Shown in pieces: positions 1 through 9,688 of a stretch of DNA of 64,000 nucleotides. The notes under the pieces are model-generated. The model saw only the letters and a program-made list of their open reading frames with translations, was not told where the DNA came from and ran no database searches. Source of the stretch: Pristionchus mayeri (taxonomy: Eukaryota; Nematoda; Chromadorea; Rhabditida; Neodiplogasteridae); contig BTRK01000003.1 in assembly GCA_036245805.1 (NCBI GenBank), positions 34,799,215 to 34,863,214 of the forward strand, written 5' to 3'. Each line of letters opens with the position of its first letter. Within the stretch, counting starts at the first letter, position 1. The position numbers and the translations under genes are program-made.

Positions 1-15
1 TTGGACTATGCTTAC

Positions 16-424
16 ATGAAAGTGTTCACACAATTGATCCACGCCTTCTTCGCTCGAAATAATCTCTCCAAATTGTGATGTGCTGCACTGGAAACTCTGA
101 CATGCGTTGCCCTCGACTGCTGACTCAGCGGCTCCTCTCTGATGGGGGAGATATGGAGGGATGGAGAGGAGAAAAAAAGGACGAGGAGGAGGGGAGTAGG
201 GGAGGAGAGGGAAGGCAGGGAAGGGCTAGGCAGGGAGAGGAGGGACAGGGGTAATTAGAGAGAGGGAGAAGATAATGAGGGATAGGAAGACCTCTTTCTC
301 GATGAAGTCGATCAGCTTATTTCTGTTGTGTGTCGGAAGAGCGGCAACTATATTTGCCAGTTCTTGTCGCTCCTCCCATTCCAGCTCTTGTCCTTGTAAG
401 ACATTCAGCAGCATACATTCGAAT
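16..424 (-). CDS. Two exons of an unrecognised protein gene running off the left edge
   Basis: On the minus strand an acceptor CTTCTAG opens an exon (424 down to 292) coding a helical, Glu/Leu-rich segment that contains EWEERQELANIV and ends LIDFIEKE before a GT donor. After a 204-bp intron the acceptor TTTCCAG at 88-90 opens a second exon (87 down to 16) coding CSTSQFGEIISSEEGVDQL and ending at a GTAAGC donor. Both junctions are phase 0 and the frame stays open. The start lies upstream in sequence I could not place and the rest is outside the window. I do not recognise the family. The case rests on splice signals and amino-acid composition only. Confidence 0.4.
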
Positions 425-429
425 CTAGA

Positions 430-880
430 AGGTCACTGTACGATCGAGTGGATACGGTGGATATACGGTAATCCGGGTGAATTCACGGGCGATTGTCTTG
501 CAGCGAAAGCGAGGGAATGCCTCTTCTCCAGAGATAAAGGGGCTGAAGGGAATCGATTAAGCGCGTATTGATAAGTAGGAAAGTATGACATCAGCATTAA
601 AGAAGTATGAATGGGAAACTCACGAGGTACGGAGAGGGGCGAGAGGGAGAATTTCTTTCGTAGGAGGACTGCATCGGAATGGCTCTTCATTGTAGGAATG
701 GATGAGGGGAAAGGGACAATCGAAGGAGTCAGGAAGGGTCGAGGTGATAAGAACAAGTGATCACGAGCTAATGGGATTCATTATCAGGAACTAGAATAGG
801 GGTTAAAGGGTGTGGCCGAGATCAGGGATGAAACGCCGAACCCCGATTCTCCAATCAAACCATTTTCAAACTTTTCGCGC
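430..880. other. No gene seen
   Basis: Purine-rich sequence with short open frames on both strands. No splice-supported coding exon, repeat or RNA gene was recognised. Confidence 0.5.
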
Positions 881-887
881 GGGTGAC

Positions 888-1449
888 GGGGGGTGACAAA
901 ACAGAAACCGACAAAACAGAAACAAATCACTGCTTCGCCGGGAGTCGACGTAGGGGCATGGCAGTTGTTGCATTGTTACCAGTATGTGCTACACTACATC
1001 CTCATGATTAGATCGTCTAACTATTCAATTATGAGTTTCACACGTCACCATCGACCAGGGGTTCATTGTCCAAAACTGAGTATTTGAAGGGAAAATCATG
1101 GCTAGATAAAAACAAAATGCAGTAATCAATCGATACCCATGATGATGGATTAGAGTACTTACCGGGGTACCATAATATCGATTGATTATTGTACTTTATG
1201 TTTATCTAACCATAATTTTCCGGTCAAATACTCAATTTTTAACCATGAACCGAACGTGGCGTGGGATCTTCCCTATACGTTGGTAGCGGGTGAAACTCAT
1301 AATCGCCTAGTTAGATGATCTAATCATGGTTATGTAGTGTAGCACATACTAGTTACAATACAACAACTGCCAAGTCCCTACGTCGACTCCCGCCGGTGCA
1401 GTGATTTGTTTCTGTTTTGTCGGTTTCTGTTTTGTCACCTCCCCCCCCC
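888..1449. repeat. G-tract foldback element, copy 1
   Basis: The left end reads GGGGGGTGACAAAACAG and the right end is its inverse, CTGTTTTGTCACCTCCCCC. The arms stay complementary inward for about 250 bp: the GTCGACGTAGGG, GGCAGTTGTTG and GTGCTACACTAC blocks all recur inverted near 1340-1395. The heptamer GGGTGAC sits immediately outside both ends (881-887 and 1450-1456) and may be a target-site duplication. No ORF lies inside, so this looks like a non-autonomous foldback transposon. It shares its internal block (GGTTCATxGTC then AAAATCATGGxTAGATA) with the element at 17945-18715. Confidence 0.85.
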
Positions 1450-1741
1450 GGGTGACAACTAATTTAAAATTTTAATAGATTTGCACTTCAATAATCTAGT
1501 ATTAACATGTATGCAATACACCGACTTTGTAGCTGTTAGAAATAGGGCAATATATCAATCAATAATTACAATAAAAAATATGCATTCCTAGTAAAGATCC
1601 CAGAGCTCACAGTTTGTGGCTTAGCTGATGCATTCTCAATGTGCTAGACCAACAGTTACGGATGCATAGCTCGGCGTATCCGTTCGGATAATAAACACAG
1701 ATCCAAATTGATATTCACCTAAGATCGAGTGAATGGGTCTC

Positions 1742-2128
1742 TAATAGAGTTCTCTTATTGGAAATGATTCCGGAGTTTCCAATAGTGTGAACAAAGAATT
1801 ATCTCTCATTATATTTCCAATAACTCCCCTTGCCGGTCTGGTCATTTCCAAAAGTTATTGGAAAATCCAATAAGGGCTATCGAGAACTGATCATTTTGAA
1901 TGAGTGATTTGAGCGTGGGGTCATTTCAATAGAACATTTGATTTTGAGTTTCATTGATCAATGTACCCTTAATCTCCTCATATCTCTCGTTCGATTTCCA
2001 ATTGTTATTGGAAAATCCAATAAGAATGTCATTTCCAATATGCAACGCTCCATTATCGGGTGGTTTTGGGAAATGAGTGGGAGGGAGGCTCATTTCCAAT
2101 AAGATAACTCTAGTCTCTATTGGAAAGC
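1742..2128. repeat. Inverted-repeat cluster built on TTATTGGAAA / TTTCCAATAA
   Basis: The left edge reads AGTTCTCTTATTGGAAATGA and the right edge TCATTTCCAATAAGATAACT, its near inverse. At least six further TTTCCAATA or TATTGGAAA words lie between in both orientations. A related single copy is at 25697-25720. It is probably a decayed foldback element. No coding sequence is visible. Confidence 0.5.
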
Positions 2129-2276
2129 TGTTTCAGTTTGAATATTTTCTAAGCTTCTGGCGCCTTTGTCCGTGTTCTTTCTGAATGAAATATAAACGAA
2201 ATCGTGTCTGCATTGCGAAATCTCCCTCGAACGTGTGATCGCTGAGAGTGTAATGGAAATGAAGATACGATGACTC

Positions 2277-2452
2277 AGGTGGAGGCGCCCAAGCTGGAAT
2301 CAGACCTGTTTTAACATTGGGTGCCTCCCCCTACGCTAAAATCAATTAGAAGGTGGATTCAGCCCAGAATGAACCTTGTGCTGCCTCGGATCCAACTTGT
2401 AAGGTTACTTTAGCGTAGGCCGATTCCAAGTTGGGCGTCTCCTCGTGAGTAG
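2277..2452. repeat. Nested hairpin MITE-like element
   Basis: The left arm GGAGGCGCCCAAGCTGGAAT pairs with ATTCCAAGTTGGGCGTCTCC on the right. A second inner pair, CTACGCTAAAA and TTTAGCGTAG, lies inside. The element is about 175 bp with no ORF. Confidence 0.55.
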
Positions 2453-2556
2453 TCTAATTGCGTCCTCTAGTGTTGCGCACTCAAAAAAAAGTATGTTATG
2501 GCTAACTGCGCTCAATTGACGCGTGGCTGTAGAGCTCGTGATAGCCGATTTATACT

Positions 2557-2742
2557 TTCTTATTTTTTTTCAAATTCCAACCTGAACAGTGGCAGAATAA
2601 GTTCCTTATTCTCCTCCATCCACGGGCTCGCATTCACCGCTTTTCTCAGTTCGATTGAATCGAAAGAAGTGATACTTCGTTCAAGTCGATGAACATACAA
2701 TAGTCCTTCTTCGTCTCCCTGGGCACACTCCATGCGACACAC
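2557..2742 (-). CDS. Possible terminal exon, unrecognised
   Basis: A minus-strand open frame contains ECAQGDEEGLLYVHRLERS and ends LEFEKK-stop. Its composition is protein-like, but no convincing acceptor or partner exon was found. It could be a fragment of a decayed gene. Confidence 0.2.
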
Positions 2743-2759
2743 TCCATTATTCGTGATCA

Positions 2760-3862
2760 GTATTATTTGTTAGATTTAAACTTAATTTAAGGGAAATATA
2801 AACCCTGAGTAAACAATATGACATCAATGAAAACATTAAATAGCGCTTAGAGGGTGGAAATAACAATAACTACAACAAAATACATGAAATTTGAGGTCGT
2901 AGCATTTAGATAGACTTACGAATTCCCTGAAAGTGCTAGACCAACCGGCATGGATTCAGCAAATTTTTTCGCATGGAAAAACTGAATTTATCTGTGCCTC
3001 GGATCAATGCAATTTGGTCTTCAGTGGAAAGTTATTTCAGTTTTTTCTTGTAAACTGATTGGGTCTTTGCCAACACTTCTTATAAATGAAGTGTCTTGTA
3101 ATGGGGTTAGAAATGGGGTTAAGCGAAGAAGTTCATTCATAAGCTCGCCTCCATAGCTCATACAATGATATTTCCAACGCAAGAATATTTTTTAAGCAGA
3201 AAAATGTGTTGAAACATCACAGACGTTGGTGGCATTGCTTCGTTCAGGCGTGAGATAAGACAGACTGAGAAGATAAAATGGGAGAAAATACATGGAGACG
3301 GAGAAACGATCGCCTGATCAGATTATGTATTCTTTCATGAGCCGCGTCGAATCGTCTGACTTGCGAGTAATGTCAATCAACAGTCATGCTATCGCTATAG
3401 CGGATAAGCATTGATCGGATGTGCTCATTCACTTCTCTCCCTTCTCTCAACGGTTCAACCGATTTCCGTCGTCTCTGTTTACACCATGTGTTCGTTGAAC
3501 GTTTCCTTCTCTCTGTCGTGCGTCATGATCATTTTTTCTTAGTTTTAAACTCTTCGCTCTCCTTCCCTCTTTCCTGCGCGCCGTTCCTATCTTTTTACGA
3601 CATTCATTCACTTGTGGCGAGGAGACGCCACATGTTTACTCTCCATATCTCCGATTTCTCTCCACTAGCGAGTGACATCCAATTATTTCGCTTACTGTAT
3701 TTGTTGGTTCTGATACGAAAGGCATCTTTGAGGGTTATTCGGTACTAAAATTCACTTATATCATATTGTTTTGGAAAAAAATAGCGTTGATTGTACAGTG
3801 TGTTTACTAAAATTATGTATCGTATTCCGCGCCGTAATTTTACTGCATTTTCAGCGAGTGCG
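2760..3862. other. No confident gene; degraded duplicated sequence
   Basis: The segment 2900-3110 resembles 1600-2250: both hold GTGCTAGACCAAC and a downstream TTTCAGTTT block, which points to an old duplication. The plus-strand open frame at 3419-3748 lacks codon-like character and splice partners, so I do not call it a gene. Confidence 0.4.
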
Positions 3863-6393
3863 ATGGTCATCCTCTCCGCTTTCTTCGTCGCTGCCCTCTG
3901 CCGATGGGCTCTCGCGGTGGAATATGGTCGGTAAAATTATAGATATTTCAAGCCGAAATTGAGGCACTTCATTCAAGATCCACCGGACTGCAGCGAGAGA
4001 GCGGACGGGCATTACGGAGGGAACTGCCTGTCGAAATTCCACACCTGCCGAGCAGGCCATGTTAGCCTTATATTATTGCATACTAGCCCGGTAAAGCCAC
4101 CGCCTTTGGCTGGTGGTCCGAGCTAGTGGAGTATCTAGGTGCCAACATCTTGTTGGCGTGGGATCTTCTTCCTCCCTTTCGTAATCTTTTCGTACTCCGG
4201 ACACGTTGTCACACGGAAACCCACCGCGATTTATATATATCACAAGTATCACGAGTCAGTGGAGGAAAAATACCGCCCCTCGGGGAACAATTTCTAACTT
4301 TTATTTTGTGTATGCCTTCATATTATAGTGGTAGCATACACTAGATCGAACTTCTTGAAAAATGTAGGTCACAGGTCCCAGAGCCGCCATTTAGGAATTT
4401 TCCGGTTTTAAAACCGGCCCTGCTGTATATCAGCTTCCAGATTTGATGCAGAGTTGGCAATTGGCAATGAGCGGAAAAGTATTTTGAACAACGTTTATGT
4501 TGAAAGTGAAACCGTTGGACTACATGTTCACATAATATGAACGAAAACCTGAAATTACGAGTACAAATAAAATCATATCATCTCTGTGAGTAGCAAACCC
4601 AGTGAATCCGGTTTTAAAACCGGAAAATTCCTAAATGGCGGCTCTGGGACCTGTGACCTAGATTTTTCAAGAAGTTCGATCTAGTGTATGCTACCACTAT
4701 AATATGAAGGCAAACAAAAAATAAAAGTTCGAAATTGTTCCCACACACCTCCACGGACTTGTGATGTATGTGATGTGTATATATAAATATGAAATATGTG
4801 TGATCTTCTGAATACAACGTAATGCTCTCGTAATTGCAGGTCATCACCTCTCATTGCCCTCATGGCTTGTATTTCGATAGAAGAAATAAACGCTGCGATT
4901 ACCCCTCAACGATCGACGGCTGCCATCAGTTAGTGACATTTGTTCAGAATTTTAAGCTCAGTAAAAGTTCAGTGATTCAATTTCAAAAAAGGTCTGAAAA
5001 CAAATTCAGTCTGAAAAATGAGCTGGAGGCCCCAGACTTCGACTGTGATGGACTGCGTAACGGACCGTACTCTCTTCCAAACACTATCTGCTCTCCGACA
5101 TATGTGATGTAAGATTAAACAATTTATTTCATTTATCGTTTGATCATTTACTTTAGTGCCAATGAACCAGCTAGATAAATTCAGATGTCACAATGAAGTT
5201 GCGTCGACACGGGCATGCCCGAATTATACAGTCTTCGATGAGGAAGGGCATGTAAATATGCAACAATTATATATATGTGTGCATTTTCCCTTTACAGGAA
5301 TGCGTTTCGATCGATGAATGTTACCCGAACATGCTGAGGAGTAAGTAAGGCGGGCGGTTAGGCGTGCCAATAGAGTACATTCAAGAAAGCAATGCAAATT
5401 AATAAAATAAAACTAGAAAGCTATTAATTTGTGTTCGTGAGTTCACCTTAATATAGTATGATCTTCAAGTAAAAAAATGTAGCACCGTATCTGTACCTAG
5501 GAATTTTCATCCTGCGGTGAGCCGCTGCTAGGCCACCAACTATATTCTGGCGATTCAGTCCGTAGCGCCCACCTATTCTTCGGACCTATTAACTATTTAC
5601 ATTCACGCATGTTCTTGCATATATTATCACGTAATAAATCATACTCAAAAAACCAACGAATACTTGTAGAGCCATCACTTCGGGCAGAAGATGATTCAAG
5701 GGGTACGGAAGATGAGGATGATTCGCTCGATTTCAATTTCGGAACTTCGGCCAGGTGTGATGCTCGCTGTTTGCTATGTTCCGTAAAAAAGGTAGAAGGG
5801 CGAGCGTTGCAGATACTCGGCCTATAATTTTTTAAGAGTAACTGCTAACCTGAATAAAATGTCGCGTGAAATTCGAAAAAAAATGTGATATTATATTGCA
5901 TAGATATGACTGATAGATTTCATAACAAAACACGTTTTTTTCAGAATATTCAATCCTGACGAACTTGACAGAAACACTCCGCGTTCTATTGTGGAATTAG
6001 TCAGAACGTTTGTTATCAATGCTTAATGTTTGGTATCAATGCTCAATGAAATTTTAAGGTACGATGGCGCTAAGACGCATTGGTGCGCCGGTGTGGTTAT
6101 CTCCAAAGATATAAATGTAATTGTTAATAAGAAAATGACCGTGGTAATAAAAATGCCACCCTATACAAAAACATATTTATTATTTACAGGATTAGAACGT
6201 AATGTCTAAAAAACAACAATTTAGAGTTGCAAGCTTAATTCAGATAATCTACTATCGAAAACACCCGTTGTTCCAAACTTCCTATTGCCCGTTCTGTCAC
6301 GATATCGCCGTGGTAAAGTATGCTTTAATAGTTCACAATTCGGGATATTGCCTCTCAAAATACCCATTATCCGATAGTAGACAATTTATTTGA
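3863..6393 (+). pseudogene. Decayed chitin-binding (peritrophin-A) plus trypsin-like gene
   Basis: The ATG at 3863 begins a clear signal peptide (MVILSAFFVAALCRWALA) followed, in the same frame, by a TAA at 3932-3934. The same frame then continues with the first cysteines of a CBM14 domain. Likely exons are 3863-4060, 4840-5108, 5185-5251, 5298-5340, one from about 5669, 5945-6007 and 6059-6116. Two CBM14 domains are seen: CPHGLYFDRRNKRCDYP closes the first and CPNYTVFDEEGHECVSIDEC closes the second. After an acidic linker come trypsin-like blocks: HWCAGVVISKD and later CHDIAVVK, the region of the catalytic Asp, then CLSKYPL. The TAAHC and GDSGG motifs were not found. In-frame stop plus missing catalytic motifs suggest a pseudogene; an assembly error at the stop is the alternative. 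Intron 1 carries a foldback insertion. Confidence 0.65.
4225..4795. repeat. Foldback element inside the intron of the chitin-binding gene
   Basis: The left arm (to 4415) ends in CCGGTTTTAAAACCGG, and that self-complementary core recurs at 4608-4623. The outward blocks GGACCTGTGACCTA, GAACTTCTTGAAAAA and GGTAGCATACACTAGATC all recur inverted on the right. Arms are about 190 bp around a loop near 190 bp. There is no ORF of its own. Confidence 0.85.
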
Positions 6394-6849
6394 AACTAGG
6401 CTTATTTATAAAAAAAAGTTTATATGTCGTACCGTACGCCTGCTTTAATTAGCATTTTAGAATGGATGAACAGGCCTGGGTAATATTTTAATATCATGTT
6501 TTCCAGAGTAGTTACAGCCATAGCGGAGGGGCCGATAGTGAGACATGCCAAAATTGAGTCCAGAGAGGGATATTCAGACGACTGTAAATATTATGGTTTG
6601 ATTTTAACCACTTTTTGGTATAAAAATATATATCTAAGGATGGGGAAGACTGCATAATGATCGAGCAGCGAAACACCTTTACCAGTCACTCGGCTACAAG
6701 ATGCTGGACTAGGCAACGTGTACAAAATATATGAAGAATGGCATCGTGAGCTCAATTATCATATATTTATAACGGAACAATCGCAATTACACACTTTTTT
6801 TTCTGAATATGCCAGCATATGAGGCCGTGTGCCTAAGAATCGAACAAGG
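6394..6849. other. Possible remnants of the trypsin-like C-terminus
   Basis: After an acceptor-like TTTTCCAG near 6507 a short open stretch reads VVTAIAEGPIVRHAKIES and ends in a cysteine, which could be the C-terminal half of the S1 domain. No serine motif follows. Nothing else was recognised. Confidence 0.25.
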
Positions 6850-7757
6850 ACAGGGACAGCCCAAAAATGTCGTTTCCCTATAAATATGCGCATTGATATT
6901 TTTGATGGTGCTGAGAATGGTGGACATACTAATTTTGCACTCAAAGCCTTCGTTGCCTCCAGACGACATCACGTCGAAAACAGGATTTCGCGTATTTCAC
7001 CCTTCCTGAAAGTGCTACATCAATGAGGTCTCCGGGGTAGAATATCATGCTGATTTCGCCTATCCACTTCATTTTTCATGAATTATTAAAAACAATTTTC
7101 AATTTTCAACTTTTCGAAGACGTAATTTCGAGCCAAATGAATACATGGTTGGAACAGGCGTTACGAGTAGATTTATTATCTCAAATTTCGTCGATTTTAT
7201 CCATGCAGTTTTCGAAATTGGAGTGAAAGTGTCGAATTCGTTCGGAAACGCTCCTCTCTCCTCTTTTCTCTCGTCCCCCCCCCCCTTGGCTCTCTAGCAC
7301 CACTACACTCTATCGCCTCTTCCTCCCTAGGGAAGAGGAAGATAGTGGAGTGTTGACTCGTTTATCACTGTTCTCGACTCAATTTTTCGCTCCAATTTTG
7401 AAAACCGAAAAAAGAGCAAATCGATGCAATTTGAGATTCTGAATCAACTCGTCACGCCGGTTCATTTAATCCATTTGGCTCGAAATTGGCTCTTCGAAAA
7501 GTTGAAATTTAAATATGTATTTTAATAATTGAGGAAAAAATTGTATATGCGAAAGCAGCATGAAATCCTATCCGAAAACCTCAATCAGGTATTTTTAGCA
7601 GTATCTGGAGGGGCGGAATACACGAAATCTTGTTTCCTGGAGTCTGGAGGGTCTCTGAGTCTCTGAGTGCAAAATGAGTATCTCCACCGTTTTTAGCACC
7701 ATCGAAAACCCCGATGTGCACATTTTTAGATAATCAACATTTTTGGACTGTCGATGA
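6850..7757. repeat. Large diverged foldback element
   Basis: The left blocks GACAGCCCAAAAATGT, TTTTGATGGTGCT, ACTAATTTTGCACTC, ATTTCGAGCCAAATGA and the AACTTTTCGAAGA block recur in inverse order and orientation on the right up to about 7757. Arms are about 400 bp with many mismatches, around a C-run and TCTC-rich centre near 7260-7330. No ORF is seen. Confidence 0.75.
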
Positions 7758-7789
7758 ACCGGCCAAATGTGCTCTAATCTTATGCAAAC

Positions 7790-8236
7790 GGGATCATATG
7801 AGGGGAATCAGGAAAGACTCGACATCCATCGAGACGTAGGAATTCATATTTTTCCTTTCTCACGAAAACATAGTATTTATTACTTCTAGTCAAGCTCCAT
7901 GGAATAGCGTTGGTCATTTTTCGACAACATTTTTTTTCAGCCACGGCAGTGGGCGGCAGTGGGCCTAAAGTGGGCGGAGCCTCACTTTTTTCGAAAAACA
8001 CCCATCTTTGACGGCGGTTTTCGGCCTTTTCTAGTAAAGATATTGAAAAATGGTCAACAGACAAATGAATGGTAGCCTGATTCCCTTGTGCAATTCCACG
8101 CAAAAGTCCTCAATTTCTTCAAATCGAGCCTATGACCGAATGGACAGAAAACTTATGTAGTTTTCATGCGGAAACATGTTTTTATAATGTTTTTGTTCAT
8201 TTTGGACGCAAATGAGGCCTATTGACATATGGGAAC
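7790..8236. other. No gene seen
   Basis: AT-rich sequence between the foldback and the mariner. Short frames only. Confidence 0.5.
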
Positions 8237-8238
8237 TA

Positions 8239-9393
8239 TTGGGGTGTCCGGAAAGTTCGTATTATTTTTTTGGTTTTATTTTTTATTCAATGCTTTACAA
8301 TTCTCAGTGACCAATGTATGCCCCCTTCTTTCTCACTACCTCCCTCCAGCGATTGGGCAGGGTCTCGATTCCTCTCTTCCAGAATGCGGGTTTCTTCGAG
8401 ACCGCACAGTTCACGAAAGCCCTCACAACTTCATCTCGATTCTTGAACTTCTTTCCCTTGCAGAAGTCAGAGAGAGAGCGGAAGCAGTGGTAGTCGCATG
8501 GGGAGAGATCCGGGGAATACGGTGGATGGGGAATCCTCTCGATCTTCAGCTCGTCCATTTTCTTCTGGGTCATCTTCGCTCGATGTGAGCATTGTCCATC
8601 AGAAGAAGAATTTTGCCCTGGTTCAGGAGTCTGGGAGGGACTCTGATCGCGACATCTTCCAGTTGTTCAGAGAAGAGGTCGGCATTGATGCTGGTGCCAG
8701 GGGCGAGGATCTCCCAGTAGGTAGGACCGAGCACTGAGAAGAAGAAGCAGAGGAGTTCCTTCTTTCCGTGCTCTTCCTTCTTCGGGACGGGCGTGGGCTT
8801 CTCATCTGCATCCACCCCTTGCAGTCTCCTCACAGGGTTATCGTACGTGATCCACTTCTCATCTGTAGCGATGATGGAATTGACCCATCGAAGATTGGAT
8901 CTACGATGGAGTAATTCCCGACAGACTTGAACACGATTTTTCAGCTGTTCGGGCGAGAGGTCATGGGGAATCACTTGTGGGAGTTTCGGCTTCTTCGCAG
9001 ATCGATGGAGGATATCGGACACCGTTGATCTGGGAGTACCAGTATCCTTCTTCAACTCACGCACACTGGCCATGGGCTTGCGCTTCATTGTGCGGAGAAC
9101 GAGAGGCTGATCGAGGGAGGGAGGGCGTCCAGAGCGGGGTTGATCATCGAGACCAAACTCCCCTTTCTTGAAGCGGGAGAACCACTTATAGCAGAAGGGT
9201 ATGGAGGGGGCGTCAGCTCCTTCCGACTGGGCCAGGGCAGAGTGGGCCTCCTTCACGGATCGGCCAAGACGGTAGTAATGAAGTAAAACTGCTCGGAGGT
9301 AGAGATGGGAGTCCATCACAAGAATCAATGTAGCAACTAGGAGACTGATTAAATTCTCTCACTACTCAACGTCAGAATGATGCAATACATTGT
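8239..9393 (-). mobile_element. mariner (DD34D) element, copy 1, lacking one terminal repeat
   Basis: The element begins after a TA at 8237-8238 with TTGGGGTGTCCGGAAAG. It matches the second copy at 53159-54399 almost base for base up to 9393, where similarity stops abruptly. The last roughly 85 bp, including the other terminal inverted repeat, are absent. It therefore cannot be excised as a unit by TIR recognition. Confidence 0.93.
8304..9328 (-). pseudogene. mariner transposase, frameshifted
   Basis: The minus-strand ATG at 9328 begins MDSHLYLRAVLLHYYRLGRS, the N-terminal helix-turn-helix region. WFSRFKKGEFGLDDQPRSGR, ATDEKWITYDN (first catalytic Asp) and LLLMDNA (second Asp) follow. A 4-bp deletion relative to copy 2 near 8585 then breaks the frame. 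The downstream frame resumes with YSPDLSPCDYHCF, which carries the third Asp; in copy 2 the spacing is 34 residues, the mariner DD34D signature. The encoded enzyme would be truncated before the third catalytic residue. Confidence 0.93.
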
Positions 9394-9688
9394 GCACCTA
9401 TTCCATTATTAATTCCTTACCTCAAGGAACCCTTTCCCTCTCTTCCAAATTGTTCACCAAACATATTTCCCCTAAATTACCCGTTTCATACTTGTTTTAA
9501 CTATCTCTATTTCTTCTTATTTTTTTTCGAATTCTCCCTATTACATTCGGGTCGTCGAAACGCGGCGACTTCTACACTTCACTTCAACTACCACACCGTC
9601 ATTTTAAATTGCTCCTGCCAGTTCCTAGCTACAGGTTTTATGTATTCGCGCATTAACTTGCTGCGATAAAGATATATATATATATATA
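9394..9688. other. Intergenic, ends in a (TA)n run
   Basis: AT-rich; a short TA microsatellite at about 9672-9688 abuts the maT element, which inserted at a TA. No gene seen. Confidence 0.5.

Noticed and set aside
3929..3953. Ultra-short intron (GTAAAA...TTTCAAG, about 22 bp) removing the in-frame TAA
   Set aside because: It is too short for a nematode intron and its removal would break the frame that continues correctly on both sides.
8222..9171. Plus-strand frames over the mariner, also at 53079-53660
   Set aside because: They are antisense to the transposase; similar frames in both copies follow from the shared transposon sequence.
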